The notes under the pieces were generated by a model. It was not told the DNA's origin. It saw only the letters and a program-made list of their open reading frames with translations, and made no database searches. The position numbers and the translations under genes are program-made. From positions 1,847,168 through 1,911,167 of the forward strand of contig NZ_CP009528.1 of the NCBI RefSeq assembly GCF_000970025.1: a DNA stretch of 64,000 nt, in the 5' to 3' direction. Positions 36,178 through 45,358 of this stretch are shown here, in pieces (the first letter of the stretch is position 1; every line of letters starts with the position of its first letter). The stretch is from Methanosarcina barkeri MS. GTDB lineage: Archaea; Halobacteriota; Methanosarcinia; Methanosarcinales; Methanosarcinaceae.

Positions 36178-37056
36178 TCAAAGGAGATCAGAATATATCG
36201 GGTTTATATCGACTGCTCTCTCATAGGCTTCCATCGCTTTCTGGTGTTTCTTAATTCTGTCGTATACGATGCCTTTACCAATCCAGGCTTTTGTAAAACT
36301 TGGATTGATATCGATAGCTTTCTCAAAAGCTTGAAGTGCCTCTTTGTATTTTTCCAGGTCTCTCAGGGCAATTCCCTTATTATACCAGAACCGGGCATTG
36401 TCGGGATTTGCCTTTATCTTTGTGTCAAAAATCTCCACGGCTTTTTCGAGATAAAGTCTAGCTTCATCGTGTTTTCCAAGCCAGCGGAGAGCCACACCTT
36501 TGTTATAAAGGGCCTTTCCATTAGCAGGGTTTAATTCAAGAGCCTTGTTGAAAGCGCTAATGGCTTCTTCATAACTTTTTACCTTACAGAGCCCCATACC
36601 TTTCTTGCACCACTCACTTGCGCTCATGGAACCCATATTATAATTCTTCTCATAAAGGCAAATAGCCTTCTCAAAATCATCCATAGCATCTTCGTATGCC
36701 TTCATTTCCCTCAGAGCCATGCCTCGCCTGTACCATACTTCAGGGTCTTCAGGAGCGAGATATATAGCATGGTAGTATGCATCAAGAGCTTCTTTATACT
36801 GCATAAGGTCTACCAGCAGTTCACCTTTGGAGCACCAGGTCTTAACATCCGCAGGATTGATCTGAAGAGACTTATTAAGGACATCAAGAGCTTCGTCATA
36901 TCTGAAAAGGCTTTTCAGAACCATACCTTTGCTAAATAGGATTTTTGCATTGTCAGGGCTTATTTCCAGAGCTTTATTGTATGCATCAAGAGCTTCTGTA
37001 AATCGTCCAAGTTCATGGAGTGCAACACCTGTATTGTACCACTCGTTCGAAGTCAT
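36178..37056 (-). CDS. TPR protein, about 8 repeats
   Basis: This 292-residue protein consists almost entirely of TPRs of WYNTGVALHELGRFTEALDAYNKALEISPDN type. One repeat is extended by an insert (CLYEKNYNMGSMSASEWCKKG, around 135-155). I place the start at ATG 37056; the GTG one codon earlier is also possible. It is the fourth TPR protein in the window and, like the others, has no catalytic domain. It may be a free scaffold. Confidence 0.92.
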   Translation of the reverse strand: MTSNEWYNTGVALHELGRFTEALDAYNKALEISPDNAKILFSKGMVLKSLFRYDEALDVLNKSLQINPADVKTWCSKGELLVDLMQYKEALDAYYHAIYLAPEDPEVWYRRGMALREMKAYEDAMDDFEKAICLYEKNYNMGSMSASEWCKKGMGLCKVKSYEEAISAFNKALELNPANGKALYNKGVALRWLGKHDEARLYLEKAVEIFDTKIKANPDNARFWYNKGIALRDLEKYKEALQAFEKAIDINPSFTKAWIGKGIVYDRIKKHQKAMEAYERAVDINPIYSDLL

Positions 37057-37059
37057 CAC

Positions 37060-38015
37060 TCAACCACACCTTTTTTAGATAACGTTTTTCCACTGATTAT
37101 CACATCTACTTTAGCAATAATAATATATGCTTTCAGAGCGTTAAATTAGTTTTGTACTTTAGCTCCATACTAAAAATAAGGAGATATCTATAGTTTCACG
37201 TCATAATTTCTGTGTCAAGGACAAATTTCCAGTTATACATGATTTCCAGTTATACATGATAACCTATGCTTTTGCTCTTTTTAAGGATTTTGAAAACTTT
37301 ATATACTTTAATATTTTAAAAATAAAGTTTTCACAGGTCGGGCAAGAATTCGATAAATTAAGACAACTTTATACATGTTTTTTAATTATTCTTGAAATTA
37401 ATAAAAATATATGTATCATAGCCTCAAATTCTTCAGTCTTTCCTTTATTATATCAGTGTTTTTGCCCTGACATGAGGAAAATTGATCTACAAAATAAAAC
37501 TTGAAAAATCCGGTAAGTTTGATTTTGGCAAAAGTTGAGATCACCTCCTCTCACGGCCTGTCAAAAGTCTAATTATCGACTTCTCACATTGAGGAATTGA
37601 GGAATTCTCTGGTCTGGAGAAACTTATGTAAGGACTAGATGTCTTAATTAGGGCCAAAATCAGCTCTTAATAGCCTCACGTCTTTTGAAATTATATTAAA
37701 AACTTCTCTTAAAAATAATAAAGATAAATATCCCAAGGGTCCTTTCACACTTAATAAACTAATTAGTATAATTTTATATGCTCGTAAAAATAACGATAAA
37801 GACATTTAATAAAGGCATTCAATAAAGAATTTAACAGGATATTTTATAAGTATATATATAAATAATTATAATGTATAGAAGTATTTCTGACATGCCAGAA
37901 ATATAAAAATTTCAAATGGGTGCTCTGAAAAGCTCTTCAGAGCGGCCTTTATATCCCACAACATTTTAAATTTTTTAATACGCAGACGTTTTTCTAATAG
38001 AAGTCAGCTTTGGAG
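37060..38015. other. Long AT-rich gap
   Basis: No gene is supported. The plus-strand frame at 37256-37504 starts in low-complexity AT-rich sequence without a ribosome site. A stem-loop GCTCTGAA...TTCAGAGC lies at about 37922-37944 and may terminate the minus-strand receiver gene. Confidence 0.5.
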
Positions 38016-38525
38016 TTAGAAATGAGTACGTTTCAAGATCATTCCCACCCTCGCCCGCAGTTCCATAGGGTTAAAAGGTGTAGTAACATAGTCATCAACT
38101 CCCGATTCAAAAGCCTTAATCCTGTTTTTTACTTCTCCTTTATCACTGAGAACCATAACCGGTATCCACCAGTACCTTGAACTTGTTTTAAGCTGCTTGC
38201 AGATTTTGAAACCTTCAAGGTCTGCAAGCCCTGTATCCAGCAAGACAAGATCGGGTTTTTCAGCTTTTATCGCTTCAAGTGAAGAAAAACCGCCAGGGAC
38301 TTTGACAACATTATAATTTTCAGCGTCAAGTGTCGCCTTAATACTTAGGGCACTGCTCCCATTACCCATAATCAGGATTTTCTGCCGTGTGTCCTTAAGA
38401 TTTGCGATTCGGGTCTTTACCAGTTCTTCTGAAACTGAAAGACGGGAGGCAATCTCTCCTTCACTTATTTCAGGTTGCGCTTCAATTAATTTCAATATCT
38501 CATGATCAAGATTTTTATAATTCAT
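38016..38525 (-). CDS. Winged-helix + degenerate receiver domain protein
   Basis: In this 169-residue protein, residues 2-45 form an AsnC/Lrp-like helix-turn-helix (LDHEILKLIEAQPEISEGEIASRL), and residues 50-168 a CheY-like receiver. The phospho-acceptor Asp is kept (LVLLDTGLADLEG), but the acidic pair at the domain start is replaced (ILIMGNGSS where ILIVDD is usual) and the conserved Lys before PF is Thr (VTTPF). It therefore probably does not undergo normal phosphotransfer. The domain order, DNA-binding first, is the reverse of the usual response regulator. The start is ATG 38525 after GGAGGGTG. No kinase is adjacent. Confidence 0.87.
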   Translation of the reverse strand: MNYKNLDHEILKLIEAQPEISEGEIASRLSVSEELVKTRIANLKDTRQKILIMGNGSSALSIKATLDAENYNVVKVPGGFSSLEAIKAEKPDLVLLDTGLADLEGFKICKQLKTSSRYWWIPVMVLSDKGEVKNRIKAFESGVDDYVTTPFNPMELRARVGMILKRTHF

Positions 38526-38758
38526 CACCCTCCATCACCATACAGTATATATTTTCTTAGATCTTAAACATTTCTCAAATCTTTTAAAACACGCGTTACT
38601 TTAAATTTAGTACAGTATGAAGAGTATAGAGTTATCCAAATATTCAGAAGACTTCTTATGAATCGTCGGATTGACCAATTAGGAGATAAGTTTATAACCG
38701 TAAATAGCAAGTTAATATTGGAAATAAGAATCACTTACAGAGAACAGCCACCTCTGAG

Positions 38759-39049
38759 ATGATATCAATGGATCCAATGGAAAAAATTTTTGGTAAAACC
38801 GCACAGATGACAGTACTCAAGAATCTGATTGAACACCAGAACGAATCAACCTACCTTTCTGGGATAGCTGAAGAAACTGGCCTGTCTCACTCCAGCGTAT
38901 CAAGGGTCATTACTCCCCTGATCGCATCGGGCATAGTCATAGAAAAGCCTCTGGGAAAGCAAATCAGGACTTTCCAGCTGAACATGGACAATGAGGCAAC
39001 AAGGCTGATTATAGATTTCTACAATAATATCAACCAGATGCTTGGATAA
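38759..39049 (+). CDS. Winged-helix transcriptional regulator
   Basis: This 96-residue single-domain DNA-binding protein (FGKTAQMTVLKNLIEHQNES, then LSGIAEETGLSHSSVSRVITPLIASGIVIEK) has a classical wHTH with a basic wing (PLGKQIRTFQLN) and a C-terminal dimerisation-type helix. It could start at ATG 38759 or at ATG 38768 (MDPMEKIFG). Homologues in methanosarcinas are small ArsR/MarR-like regulators. The effector and targets are unknown. It is divergent from the receiver gene upstream (230 bp apart) and may regulate it. Confidence 0.82.
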   Translation: MISMDPMEKIFGKTAQMTVLKNLIEHQNESTYLSGIAEETGLSHSSVSRVITPLIASGIVIEKPLGKQIRTFQLNMDNEATRLIIDFYNNINQMLG

Positions 39050-39246
39050 TCCTTAAAAGCAGAAGTACAAAAAACGAGAACTAGGGGCAGAAATGGTCTA
39101 CTGTCCCGTCTTTTAAATTTGCAAACAGTTTAAAGTTTTAGATAATTAAACTTCCAGGTAATTTCAACCTGAATATCTTGATTAGAGTAATTCTTCAGGT
39201 AACCATTTCAGGTAACTTTAACCAGATATCCTGATTTAGATCGTTC

Positions 39247-40176
39247 TCATGTAGTCTCTTTTTTGAAGCTCTCTATGTACACGTTCGCAGCGGTAGCTGC
39301 CAGTGCTCCATCTCTAACGGCTGCAACAAGTTGCCAGATTGGGGTATCACGACAGTCTCCTACAGCATAAATCCCTTTCTTCGAGGTTTCAAGGAAACGG
39401 TCCGTCGTGATAAAACCTTCATCATCCTTATCCACGTCAATGATTTCAGTGTTTGGATGAATGCCCACGTAGATAAAAACACCGTCTGTAGACAGTTCGC
39501 GCTGTTCTCCGCTTTTAAGATCTTTTAAGCTTATTTTTTCGACTCTTTTAACTCCTCCACTGCCTCCCATGATTTCCAGAATCTGGGCATTAAAAATGAA
39601 TTCAATATTCGGAGTTGCAAAAGCTCTATCTTGAAGGACTTTAACAGCTCTCAGCGTGTCTCTTCTGTGAATCAGATATACTTTCCTGGCAATTTTCGAA
39701 AGAAGAAGGGCATCCGTAACTGCTGAGTTGCCACCCCCGACCACCACAACAGTTTTGTTTTTAAAAAAAGGCCCGTCACAGATGGCGCAGTAAGAAACCC
39801 CTTTACTGATAAATTCTTTCTCTCCAGGCACGTTCAGATGCTTGGGATTTGCACCTGTAGCAACTATGACAGCTATTGACTCAAGAGCTCCACTATCCGT
39901 GGAGACTATTTTCTTTTCTCCTTCGGCGCGAACAGAGAGGACTTCAGTTATCTTTGTTTCTACCCCAACAGCCTGAGCATGAGCCTTATATTTTTCCATT
40001 AATTCTAGCCCTGAGATAGCTGGAAAGCCAGGATAATTTTCCACGAGATCTGAAAGCGCAATCTGCCCACTTATTTCACTTCTTTCAAGTATCAAAGTAT
40101 TAAGTCCGGAGCGTACGGCATAAATACCGGCTGCGAGCCCCGCAGGCCCTCCTCCTATAATTATAAGATCATACAT
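39247..40176 (-). CDS. trxB: Thioredoxin-disulfide reductase
   Basis: This 309-residue flavoprotein has the FAD-binding GGGPAGLAAG at 8-17, the redox pair C130-A-I-C133 in SYCAICDGPFF, the NAD(P)-site GGGNSAVTDA at 147 and HRRDTLRA at 170, and the closing FAD motif GIYAVGDCRD. It reduces thioredoxin. I start at ATG 40176, with GGAGGG just upstream; the longer frame adds 11 unrelated residues. A thioredoxin-like gene ends 56 bp upstream on the same strand, so the pair forms a complete thiol-redox operon. The electron donor (NADPH or reduced F420/ferredoxin) cannot be read from the sequence. Confidence 0.95.
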   Translation of the reverse strand: MYDLIIIGGGPAGLAAGIYAVRSGLNTLILERSEISGQIALSDLVENYPGFPAISGLELMEKYKAHAQAVGVETKITEVLSVRAEGEKKIVSTDSGALESIAVIVATGANPKHLNVPGEKEFISKGVSYCAICDGPFFKNKTVVVVGGGNSAVTDALLLSKIARKVYLIHRRDTLRAVKVLQDRAFATPNIEFIFNAQILEIMGGSGGVKRVEKISLKDLKSGEQRELSTDGVFIYVGIHPNTEIIDVDKDDEGFITTDRFLETSKKGIYAVGDCRDTPIWQLVAAVRDGALAATAANVYIESFKKETT

Positions 40177-40232
40177 GTTTCCCTCCTGAATACAGAAAAA
40201 CAGTTTCAATGGAATACCTTTTTGAGATTTAC

Positions 40233-40475
40233 TCAGCTAATACGAGATATAGCTTCAGCTTTTTTCGGGAGGCCTGTAAAAGCTACCTCTCCATCAATAA
40301 TAGTCGTAGGTACTCCAACTATGCCATACTTATCTATCAATGCCTGACCCTCTGGAGTTTCCACGTCTATTTCCTCGTATTCAAAGTCATACTCGGATTT
40401 CAGGTCTCTCCAGAATCTTCTAGCTGCCGGACAGGCAGTACACCAGCTGGCGTGAATAAGCGTAACTTTAGCCAT
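40233..40475 (-). CDS. Small thioredoxin/glutaredoxin-like protein
   Basis: This 80-residue redoxin has active site W-C12-T-A-C15-P near the start, a cis-Pro loop GVPTTIIDG near 53 and no transmembrane part. The size matches the short archaeal redoxins that serve as thioredoxins. The next gene on the strand is its reductase. The ribosome site before ATG 40475 is AAAGGGG. It lies divergent from dphB with 156 bp between. Confidence 0.92.
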   Translation of the reverse strand: MAKVTLIHASWCTACPAARRFWRDLKSEYDFEYEEIDVETPEGQALIDKYGIVGVPTTIIDGEVAFTGLPKKAEAISRIS

Positions 40476-40631
40476 AAAAACCCCTTTAAAAATTACAGTT
40501 GTAAATCCATTCTAATATTAATTTTCATATATAAATAAGTTAAGCGTACCCTCAAATTCGAAAAATGAAGAATTACTGCCTGATCTGTTCAAACAAAAAG
40601 CTTTAAACCAGCAGGGCTCTTAAAGCGGGCT

Positions 40632-41432
40632 ATGCTTACATTTATAGGTCTGGGTCTTTTCGACGAATATGACATTTCTTTAAAGGGACTTGAGGCTATC
40701 AGGGAAGCTGACATGGTTTACGCGGAGTTCTATACATCCTATCTCATGGGTACGAACCTTGAAAAAATGGAGAAACTCTACGGAAAGAAAGTCTTTTTGC
40801 TTTCAAGAGAGGATGTGGAGCAGCACCCTGAGTGGCTCTCCGAAGCAAAGGACAGGAATCTTTGCTTCCTGACTGGCGGGGATACAATGGTCTCCACAAC
40901 CCATGTAGATTTACGCCTGAGAGCTGAAAAACTGGGAATAGAGACCCGTCTGGTTCATGGGTCTTCAATTGCCTCGGCTGTCTCGGGTCTTACAGGACTG
41001 CAGAACTACCGCTTTGGTAAATCCGCAAGTATTCCTCATCCCTATGAGAGCAGAAGAGGCACAAGGATAATCTCAGAAACTCCTTATGATACCATAAAAC
41101 AAAACTTGGAGCTTGGCCTGCATACTCTGGTGTTTCTGGATATAGATAAGGAAAAAGGCTATATGACCGTAAACACTGCCCTTGAGCTTCTCCTTGAGGT
41201 TGAAGAAAAAAGGGGAGAAGGAATTATGCGAGGAGCCGTTGCAGTAGGAATAGCCAGGGCAGGCTCTGAAAAGCCGGTCGTAAAAGCAGACTATGCGGAA
41301 AAACTCAAGGACTTTGATTTTGGAAAACCTCTCCACATCCTGGTAATTCCCGGAAAACTGCATTTTCTTGAAGCCGAAGCGCTTGTGAAACTTGCAGAAG
41401 CTCCAGCAGGATTTATGAACGAAGCGGAATAA
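40632..41432 (+). CDS. dphB: Diphthine synthase
   Basis: This 266-residue SAM-dependent methyltransferase of the tetrapyrrole-methylase fold methylates the modified histidine of elongation factor 2 in diphthamide synthesis. The start LTFIGLGLFDEYDISLKG, the SAM loop LTGGDTMVSTTH near 80 and HGSSIASAVSGLTGLQNYRFGKSASIPHP near 109 are characteristic, and the length is normal. DUF357 follows 39 bp later. The next diphthamide enzyme, Dph6, lies 2.5 kb downstream on the same strand. Confidence 0.96.
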   Translation: MLTFIGLGLFDEYDISLKGLEAIREADMVYAEFYTSYLMGTNLEKMEKLYGKKVFLLSREDVEQHPEWLSEAKDRNLCFLTGGDTMVSTTHVDLRLRAEKLGIETRLVHGSSIASAVSGLTGLQNYRFGKSASIPHPYESRRGTRIISETPYDTIKQNLELGLHTLVFLDIDKEKGYMTVNTALELLLEVEEKRGEGIMRGAVAVGIARAGSEKPVVKADYAEKLKDFDFGKPLHILVIPGKLHFLEAEALVKLAEAPAGFMNEAE

Positions 41433-41471
41433 AGAAGAGAATACTGTTTATAGCGTTTCCTGGTGATTATA

Positions 41472-41753
41472 ATGCCTGCTGATCTTGATGAAAAAGTCAA
41501 AAGATACGAAGATATGTTAAAAAGAGCCCTCCAGAAAGCCAAATATGCCCCAATTCCGGAATCCCATATGTACGCCGTTGCAAAGGATTATTATACAATG
41601 GCAGAGGCTTATTATAAAGATGGGGTGTATTTTCTGGAGAATAGAGATCCTGTAAATGCCCTTGCCTCCTTCAGCTATGGTCATGCCTGGCTCGATGCAG
41701 GGGCAAAACTAGGGGTTTTTGCAGTCGATGATGAAACTCTTTTTACTATATAA
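41472..41753 (+). CDS. DUF357 protein
   Basis: This 93-residue helical protein of the archaeal DUF357 family has KVKRYEDMLKRALQKA, YAVAKDYYTMAEAYYKDGVYFLENRDPVNALASFSYGHAWLDAGAKLG. The TPR-like helical hairpin suggests protein binding; its role is unknown. The start is ATG 41472, with GGTGATT upstream. It follows dphB by 39 bp, so the two are likely co-transcribed. Confidence 0.9.
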   Translation: MPADLDEKVKRYEDMLKRALQKAKYAPIPESHMYAVAKDYYTMAEAYYKDGVYFLENRDPVNALASFSYGHAWLDAGAKLGVFAVDDETLFTI

Positions 41754-41790
41754 ACAGGAAATGAGAATAAAATAAGAATAACTGAAGAGG

Positions 41791-41960
41791 AATAACTAAA
41801 GAAAAATAACTATAGAAGAATAACTAAAGAAAAATAACTATAGAAGAATAACTAAAGAAAAATAACTATAGAAGAATAACTAAAGAAAAATAACTATAGA
41901 AGAATAACTAAAGAAAAATAACTATAGAAGAATAACTATAGAAGAATAACTAAAGGCAAA
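41791..41960. repeat. 28-bp (2 x 14) tandem array, 5 copies
   Basis: The unit AATAACTAAAGAAA + AATAACTATAGAAG is two related 14-mers. Five exact 28-bp copies (41791-41930) plus two further half units. It follows the DUF357 gene. The remaining gap to 42224 shows no gene. Confidence 0.95.
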
Positions 41961-42224
41961 TAAAATATAATATAAGAAAATTAAAAATGCCTGAACTTGA
42001 GTCTGGGAAAAAGCATAGATGCCTCAGTTAAAAGGATTAAAGTTGCAAGACTGAGAATTAAAAACTTAACTGAAAAACCATATAAAATCAAATATAATAC
42101 TATTTATTTGAAGCAGAAACAATTTTATATACTTTATTCTATTCTTTAGATTCTGTGAAAACTTTTCCCGATCGGGATATCTTCTTAAAAAACGTGCATA
42201 ACAGAATAATAATGGTGGACAATA

Positions 42225-42614
42225 ATGAAAAACTTCCATGTGGTACTTGAAGCAGCTTGGTTGGTTAGAGATGTGAAGACGGCTGATGATGCTATAGGAG
42301 TCGCAATTTCAGAAGCTGGAAAACGCCTGAATCCTAAACTGGATTTTGTAGAGGTTGACGTAGGAACTACATCCTGTCCGGTATGTGGTGAGCCCTTTAG
42401 CAGTGTTTTCATAGCAGCAAACACCGCTCTTGTAGGTCTTATTTTTGAGATGAAGGTTTTTGATGCTGAGTCTGCCGAACATGCGGAAAGGATTGCAAAA
42501 TCCGTGATTGGAAAGTCTCTCCGCGATATTCCTCTAACAGTCGTTGAAGTCACCGAATTCGAAAGGTCAGTTGAGAAGAGCGAACAGCAGCATAAGAGCA
42601 AAACAAGCAAATAA
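42225..42614 (+). CDS. DUF555/UPF0212 protein
   Basis: This 129-residue protein is conserved in Euryarchaeota. It has [45 protein letters not shown] and a zinc-like CPVCGEPF pair near 51-54, followed by [29 protein letters not shown]. The usual length is about 115; the C-terminus here has a polar extension ([11 protein letters not shown]). Function is unknown. A weak GGACAATA precedes ATG. A stand-alone gene between two gaps. Confidence 0.9.
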   Translation: MKNFHVVLEAAWLVRDVKTADDAIGVAISEAGKRLNPKLDFVEVDVGTTSCPVCGEPFSSVFIAANTALVGLIFEMKVFDAESAEHAERIAKSVIGKSLRDIPLTVVEVTEFERSVEKSEQQHKSKTSK

Positions 42615-42878
42615 AAGTTTTTCCCAGGACCTATTAGACAGAATAAGACATTATGCTACGGCTAGTTATGCCTCTAGGTTTTGTTCAGATTTGACTTTCC
42701 AAGGGCTGAAAAGAGATATTTGGTGAGAAAAGAGACATTTGGTGAGAAAAGAGTCACATCATTGATAAAAACCCGGTAAAAAAGCAAGTTTTATCTCTTC
42801 TTCAGACTTGTTTTTTAGAGTTTTATCCGGCGCAAAGAGCCGGGCTTTTTCACAACCCATGAAAAAAGAGGACACTAC

Positions 42879-43778
42879 ATGGACAGAGTAATTTCAATCG
42901 TAGGGCACACTGCCCTTGATTACATTGTAGATGTTGAAAGAATCGCAGGAAAAAACGAGTCATCTCCTGTCATTGACTATGAAGAATATCCTGGCGGAGG
43001 AGCTGCCAATATTGCGGTTGCCATTGCAAAGCTGGGAGGAAAGAGCCAGCTGATTTCCCCTGTAGGTTCGGATTTTATAAGTTCGGGATATGAAAAACTC
43101 CTTACGGAAGCGAATGTTGACCTCTCCCGTCTTTATAGAATTAAGGACCAGAAAATTTCTAAAGCCTTTATTTTCACTGACAGGGAAGACAACCAGACAA
43201 CCTATTTTTACTGGGGAGCTTCTTCAAAATTCAAGGAATTGGAACCCGAACCTGTAGATTTCGTTCATCTTGCAACCGCTGACTCGGTGTATAACGCGAA
43301 ACTCGCACAAATTGCCGGCTTCGTCTCCTTTGACCCGGGCCAGGATCTTGTTACGTATTCGAAAGAAAATCTTGAACTCATACTCGCTCATACTGACATC
43401 CTTTTTGCGAACCGACACGAGATAAGGCGAGTTTCAGAGATGACCGGAAAAAGTTTCTCTGAACTCAAAGCGATGATCGACATTATTGTGGTCACATACG
43501 ATTCCAAGGGCAGCAGGATCTATACAGATAATGATGAATTTTTAATTCCTGTAATTTCTGTCCAGGCTGTAGATCCCACCGGAGCAGGAGATGCTTACAG
43601 GGCAGGTTTCCTTCTTGCCCTCACAAGAGGATACCCGCTTTCCACCTGCGGGAAAATTGGGTCTACAGTAGCTTCTTTTGCTGTACAGGCACAAGGTTGC
43701 CAGACAGACCTTCCAACCTGGGAGGAAATGAAAGCCCGTTATGAAGCTAATTTTGGCAGGCTTGAGAAAGAGTGCTGA
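42879..43778 (+). CDS. PfkB-family sugar/nucleoside kinase
   Basis: This 299-residue kinase of the ribokinase fold has the substrate-side GGGAANIAVAIAKLGG near 46 (PfkB signature 1) and VDPTGAGDAYRAGFLLAL near 228 (signature 2, with the catalytic Asp). It lacks extra domains. The archaeal branch includes nucleoside kinases such as MJ0406, so inosine/guanosine/cytidine or ribose are candidate substrates. The frame starts at ATG 42879, with GAGG upstream. Dph6 begins 110 bp later. Confidence 0.92.
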   Translation: MDRVISIVGHTALDYIVDVERIAGKNESSPVIDYEEYPGGGAANIAVAIAKLGGKSQLISPVGSDFISSGYEKLLTEANVDLSRLYRIKDQKISKAFIFTDREDNQTTYFYWGASSKFKELEPEPVDFVHLATADSVYNAKLAQIAGFVSFDPGQDLVTYSKENLELILAHTDILFANRHEIRRVSEMTGKSFSELKAMIDIIVVTYDSKGSRIYTDNDEFLIPVISVQAVDPTGAGDAYRAGFLLALTRGYPLSTCGKIGSTVASFAVQAQGCQTDLPTWEEMKARYEANFGRLEKEC

Positions 43779-43888
43779 AATTGCAAATGCAGAAGAAGCA
43801 TGATCAAAAGTCAAAAGATATATAAAATATTACTTAATGATCCACGCATTATAACCCTCAACGTACAGTAAAACAAAAAGGGATGCAG

Positions 43889-44560
43889 ATGAAACTCGCA
43901 GCACTGGTTTCCGGTGGCAAGGACTCGATTTTTGCCATATATAAAGCCCTCCAGGAAGGGCATGAAGTCACCCACCTGATTAATATTGTTCCCGCAAGGG
44001 ACGATTCTTACATGTATCATTCCGTCAACCTCCACATGGTAGAACTAATCTCTGCCGCCTGTGAAATCCCCCTGGTTCAGCAAGAGTCAAGCGGAATAAA
44101 GGAACTTGAACTGGATGACCTGACCCTTGCTCTCAAGAAAGTAGATGTAGACGGTGTATCCGTAGGTGCGATTGAGTCCCAGTACCAGGCAGGTAGGGTG
44201 AAGAAGATCTGCGATTCCCTGGGGCTTAAGGTCTATACTCCTCTCTGGCACAGGGACCCTGAAGAATTGCTCAATGAGATGTCAAAAGTACTTGATATCC
44301 GTATTGTAAGGGTCGCAGCTGACGGCCTCGACGAGTCCTGGCTTGGTCGCCCTATTAATGTAAATTCAATCGAACATCTCAAAGCCCTGAACAAGCGGTA
44401 CATGGTTCACATGGCCGGAGAAGGTGGAGAATATGAAACTGTTGTGCTTGATGCTCCCTTTTTTAAAAAGCGGATTGAGATTGTAAAAAGTGAAGTTGAA
44501 TGGCAGGGTGACACTGGCTCCTTAAAGATCCTGGAAGCAAAACTTGTTGATAAAAATTGA
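43889..44560 (+). CDS. dph6: Diphthine-ammonia ligase
   Basis: This 223-residue ATP-pyrophosphatase has SGGKDS at residues 8-13, then YHSVNLHMVELISAACEIPLV, DGVSVGAIESQYQAGRVKKICDSLGL and the closing HMAGEGGEYETVVLDAPFF. These are typical of the enzyme that amidates diphthine on elongation factor 2. Two starts are possible (ATG 43883 and 43889); I prefer the second because AAAGGGATGC then serves as its ribosome site. A hairpin terminator follows. With dphB in the same window, two steps of diphthamide synthesis are close together. Confidence 0.92.
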   Translation: MKLAALVSGGKDSIFAIYKALQEGHEVTHLINIVPARDDSYMYHSVNLHMVELISAACEIPLVQQESSGIKELELDDLTLALKKVDVDGVSVGAIESQYQAGRVKKICDSLGLKVYTPLWHRDPEELLNEMSKVLDIRIVRVAADGLDESWLGRPINVNSIEHLKALNKRYMVHMAGEGGEYETVVLDAPFFKKRIEIVKSEVEWQGDTGSLKILEAKLVDKN

Positions 44561-44593
44561 TTATGAAAAAGGCTTCCTGAAAAACAGGTTAAT

Positions 44594-44612
44594 CCCGAAG
44601 ACGGGTTTTATT
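44594..44612 (+). terminator. Terminator after dph6
   Basis: CCCG AAGA CGGG hairpin (44594-44605), with AAT.. and ..TTT extending the stem, followed by TTTTATTTATTT. Good spacing after the dph6 stop (34 bp). Confidence 0.6.
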
Positions 44613-44682
44613 TATTTCATTTAGAAGCGCTATAAGCGCTACAATTCTTTAAAAAATGATATTTTTATTTGGATTTTTTCAT

Positions 44683-44828
44683 TTTTCACTTTTTATTCTT
44701 TAATTTTTCACTTTTTATTCTTTAATTTTTCACTTTTTATTCTTTAATTTTTCACTTTTTATTCTTTAATTTTTCACTTTTTATTCTTTAATTTTTCACT
44801 TTTTATTCTTTAATTTTTCACTTTTTAT
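44683..44828. repeat. 22-bp tandem array, 6.6 copies
   Basis: Six exact copies of TTTTCACTTTTTATTCTTTA + AT, then a partial copy. It is pyrimidine-rich and lies downstream of the dph6 terminator. Confidence 0.95.
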
Positions 44829-45010
44829 CTCTATCTTTTGTCAATTATGCAGTTTCTCAAGTCAGATATTTGTCTGATTTTCAAACTGAATTCAGATTTA
44901 CAATGTAAATATAATTAAATCTTTTCCAAAAAATATAAGTACTGTGAAAAATTTATATTTATTATCAGTATACCATTGTTTTTATATATTTTCATATATA
45001 TTTATCTAAT

Positions 45011-45099
45011 AGGGCGTCTGAGATACAACCATTTTTAATGTAAACCTCAACCAACACTTTTCCCCCCAAAATCCCCCATTCCCAATACTCAGATGCCCT
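45011..45099. mobile_element. G-rich MITE-like element, copy 2
   Basis: The ends AGGGCGTCTGAG (45011-45022) and CTCAGATGCCCT (45088-45099) are inverted with one mismatch. The interior carries CCCCCC, CCCCC and CCC runs (45062-45083), that is, G-runs on the minus strand. In inverted orientation it aligns with 19945-20034 (GGGCATCTG, then TATTGGG, then two long G-runs). ATTTATCTAAT occurs on both sides (45000-45010 and 45111-45121) as a possible target duplication or recombination scar. Confidence 0.65.
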
Positions 45100-45358
45100 T
45101 CCCCAATAAAATTTATCTAATATCATGGAATGAAAATACGTAAGAATAATGCTTCCTACGTACTTTTTCCTTCCTTTTTTCCATAATTACGATTATTCCA
45201 CTAATGTTGTTATTTGCTCATTAACTGAAAATGTCTCAGTTCCAGCAAGCTTCCTCAATAGAAGAAGACTTAAAGGTAATGCCTGGATAGTTCTATCTCA
45301 TATTTTAATTCCTGATACTTCACTCAATTTCTTATCCTTCACAAAATTTCCTAGACTT

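Noticed and set aside
37256-37504. 82-codon plus-strand frame
   Set aside because: Very AT-rich, Phe/Ile-heavy, without ribosome site or recognisable domain.
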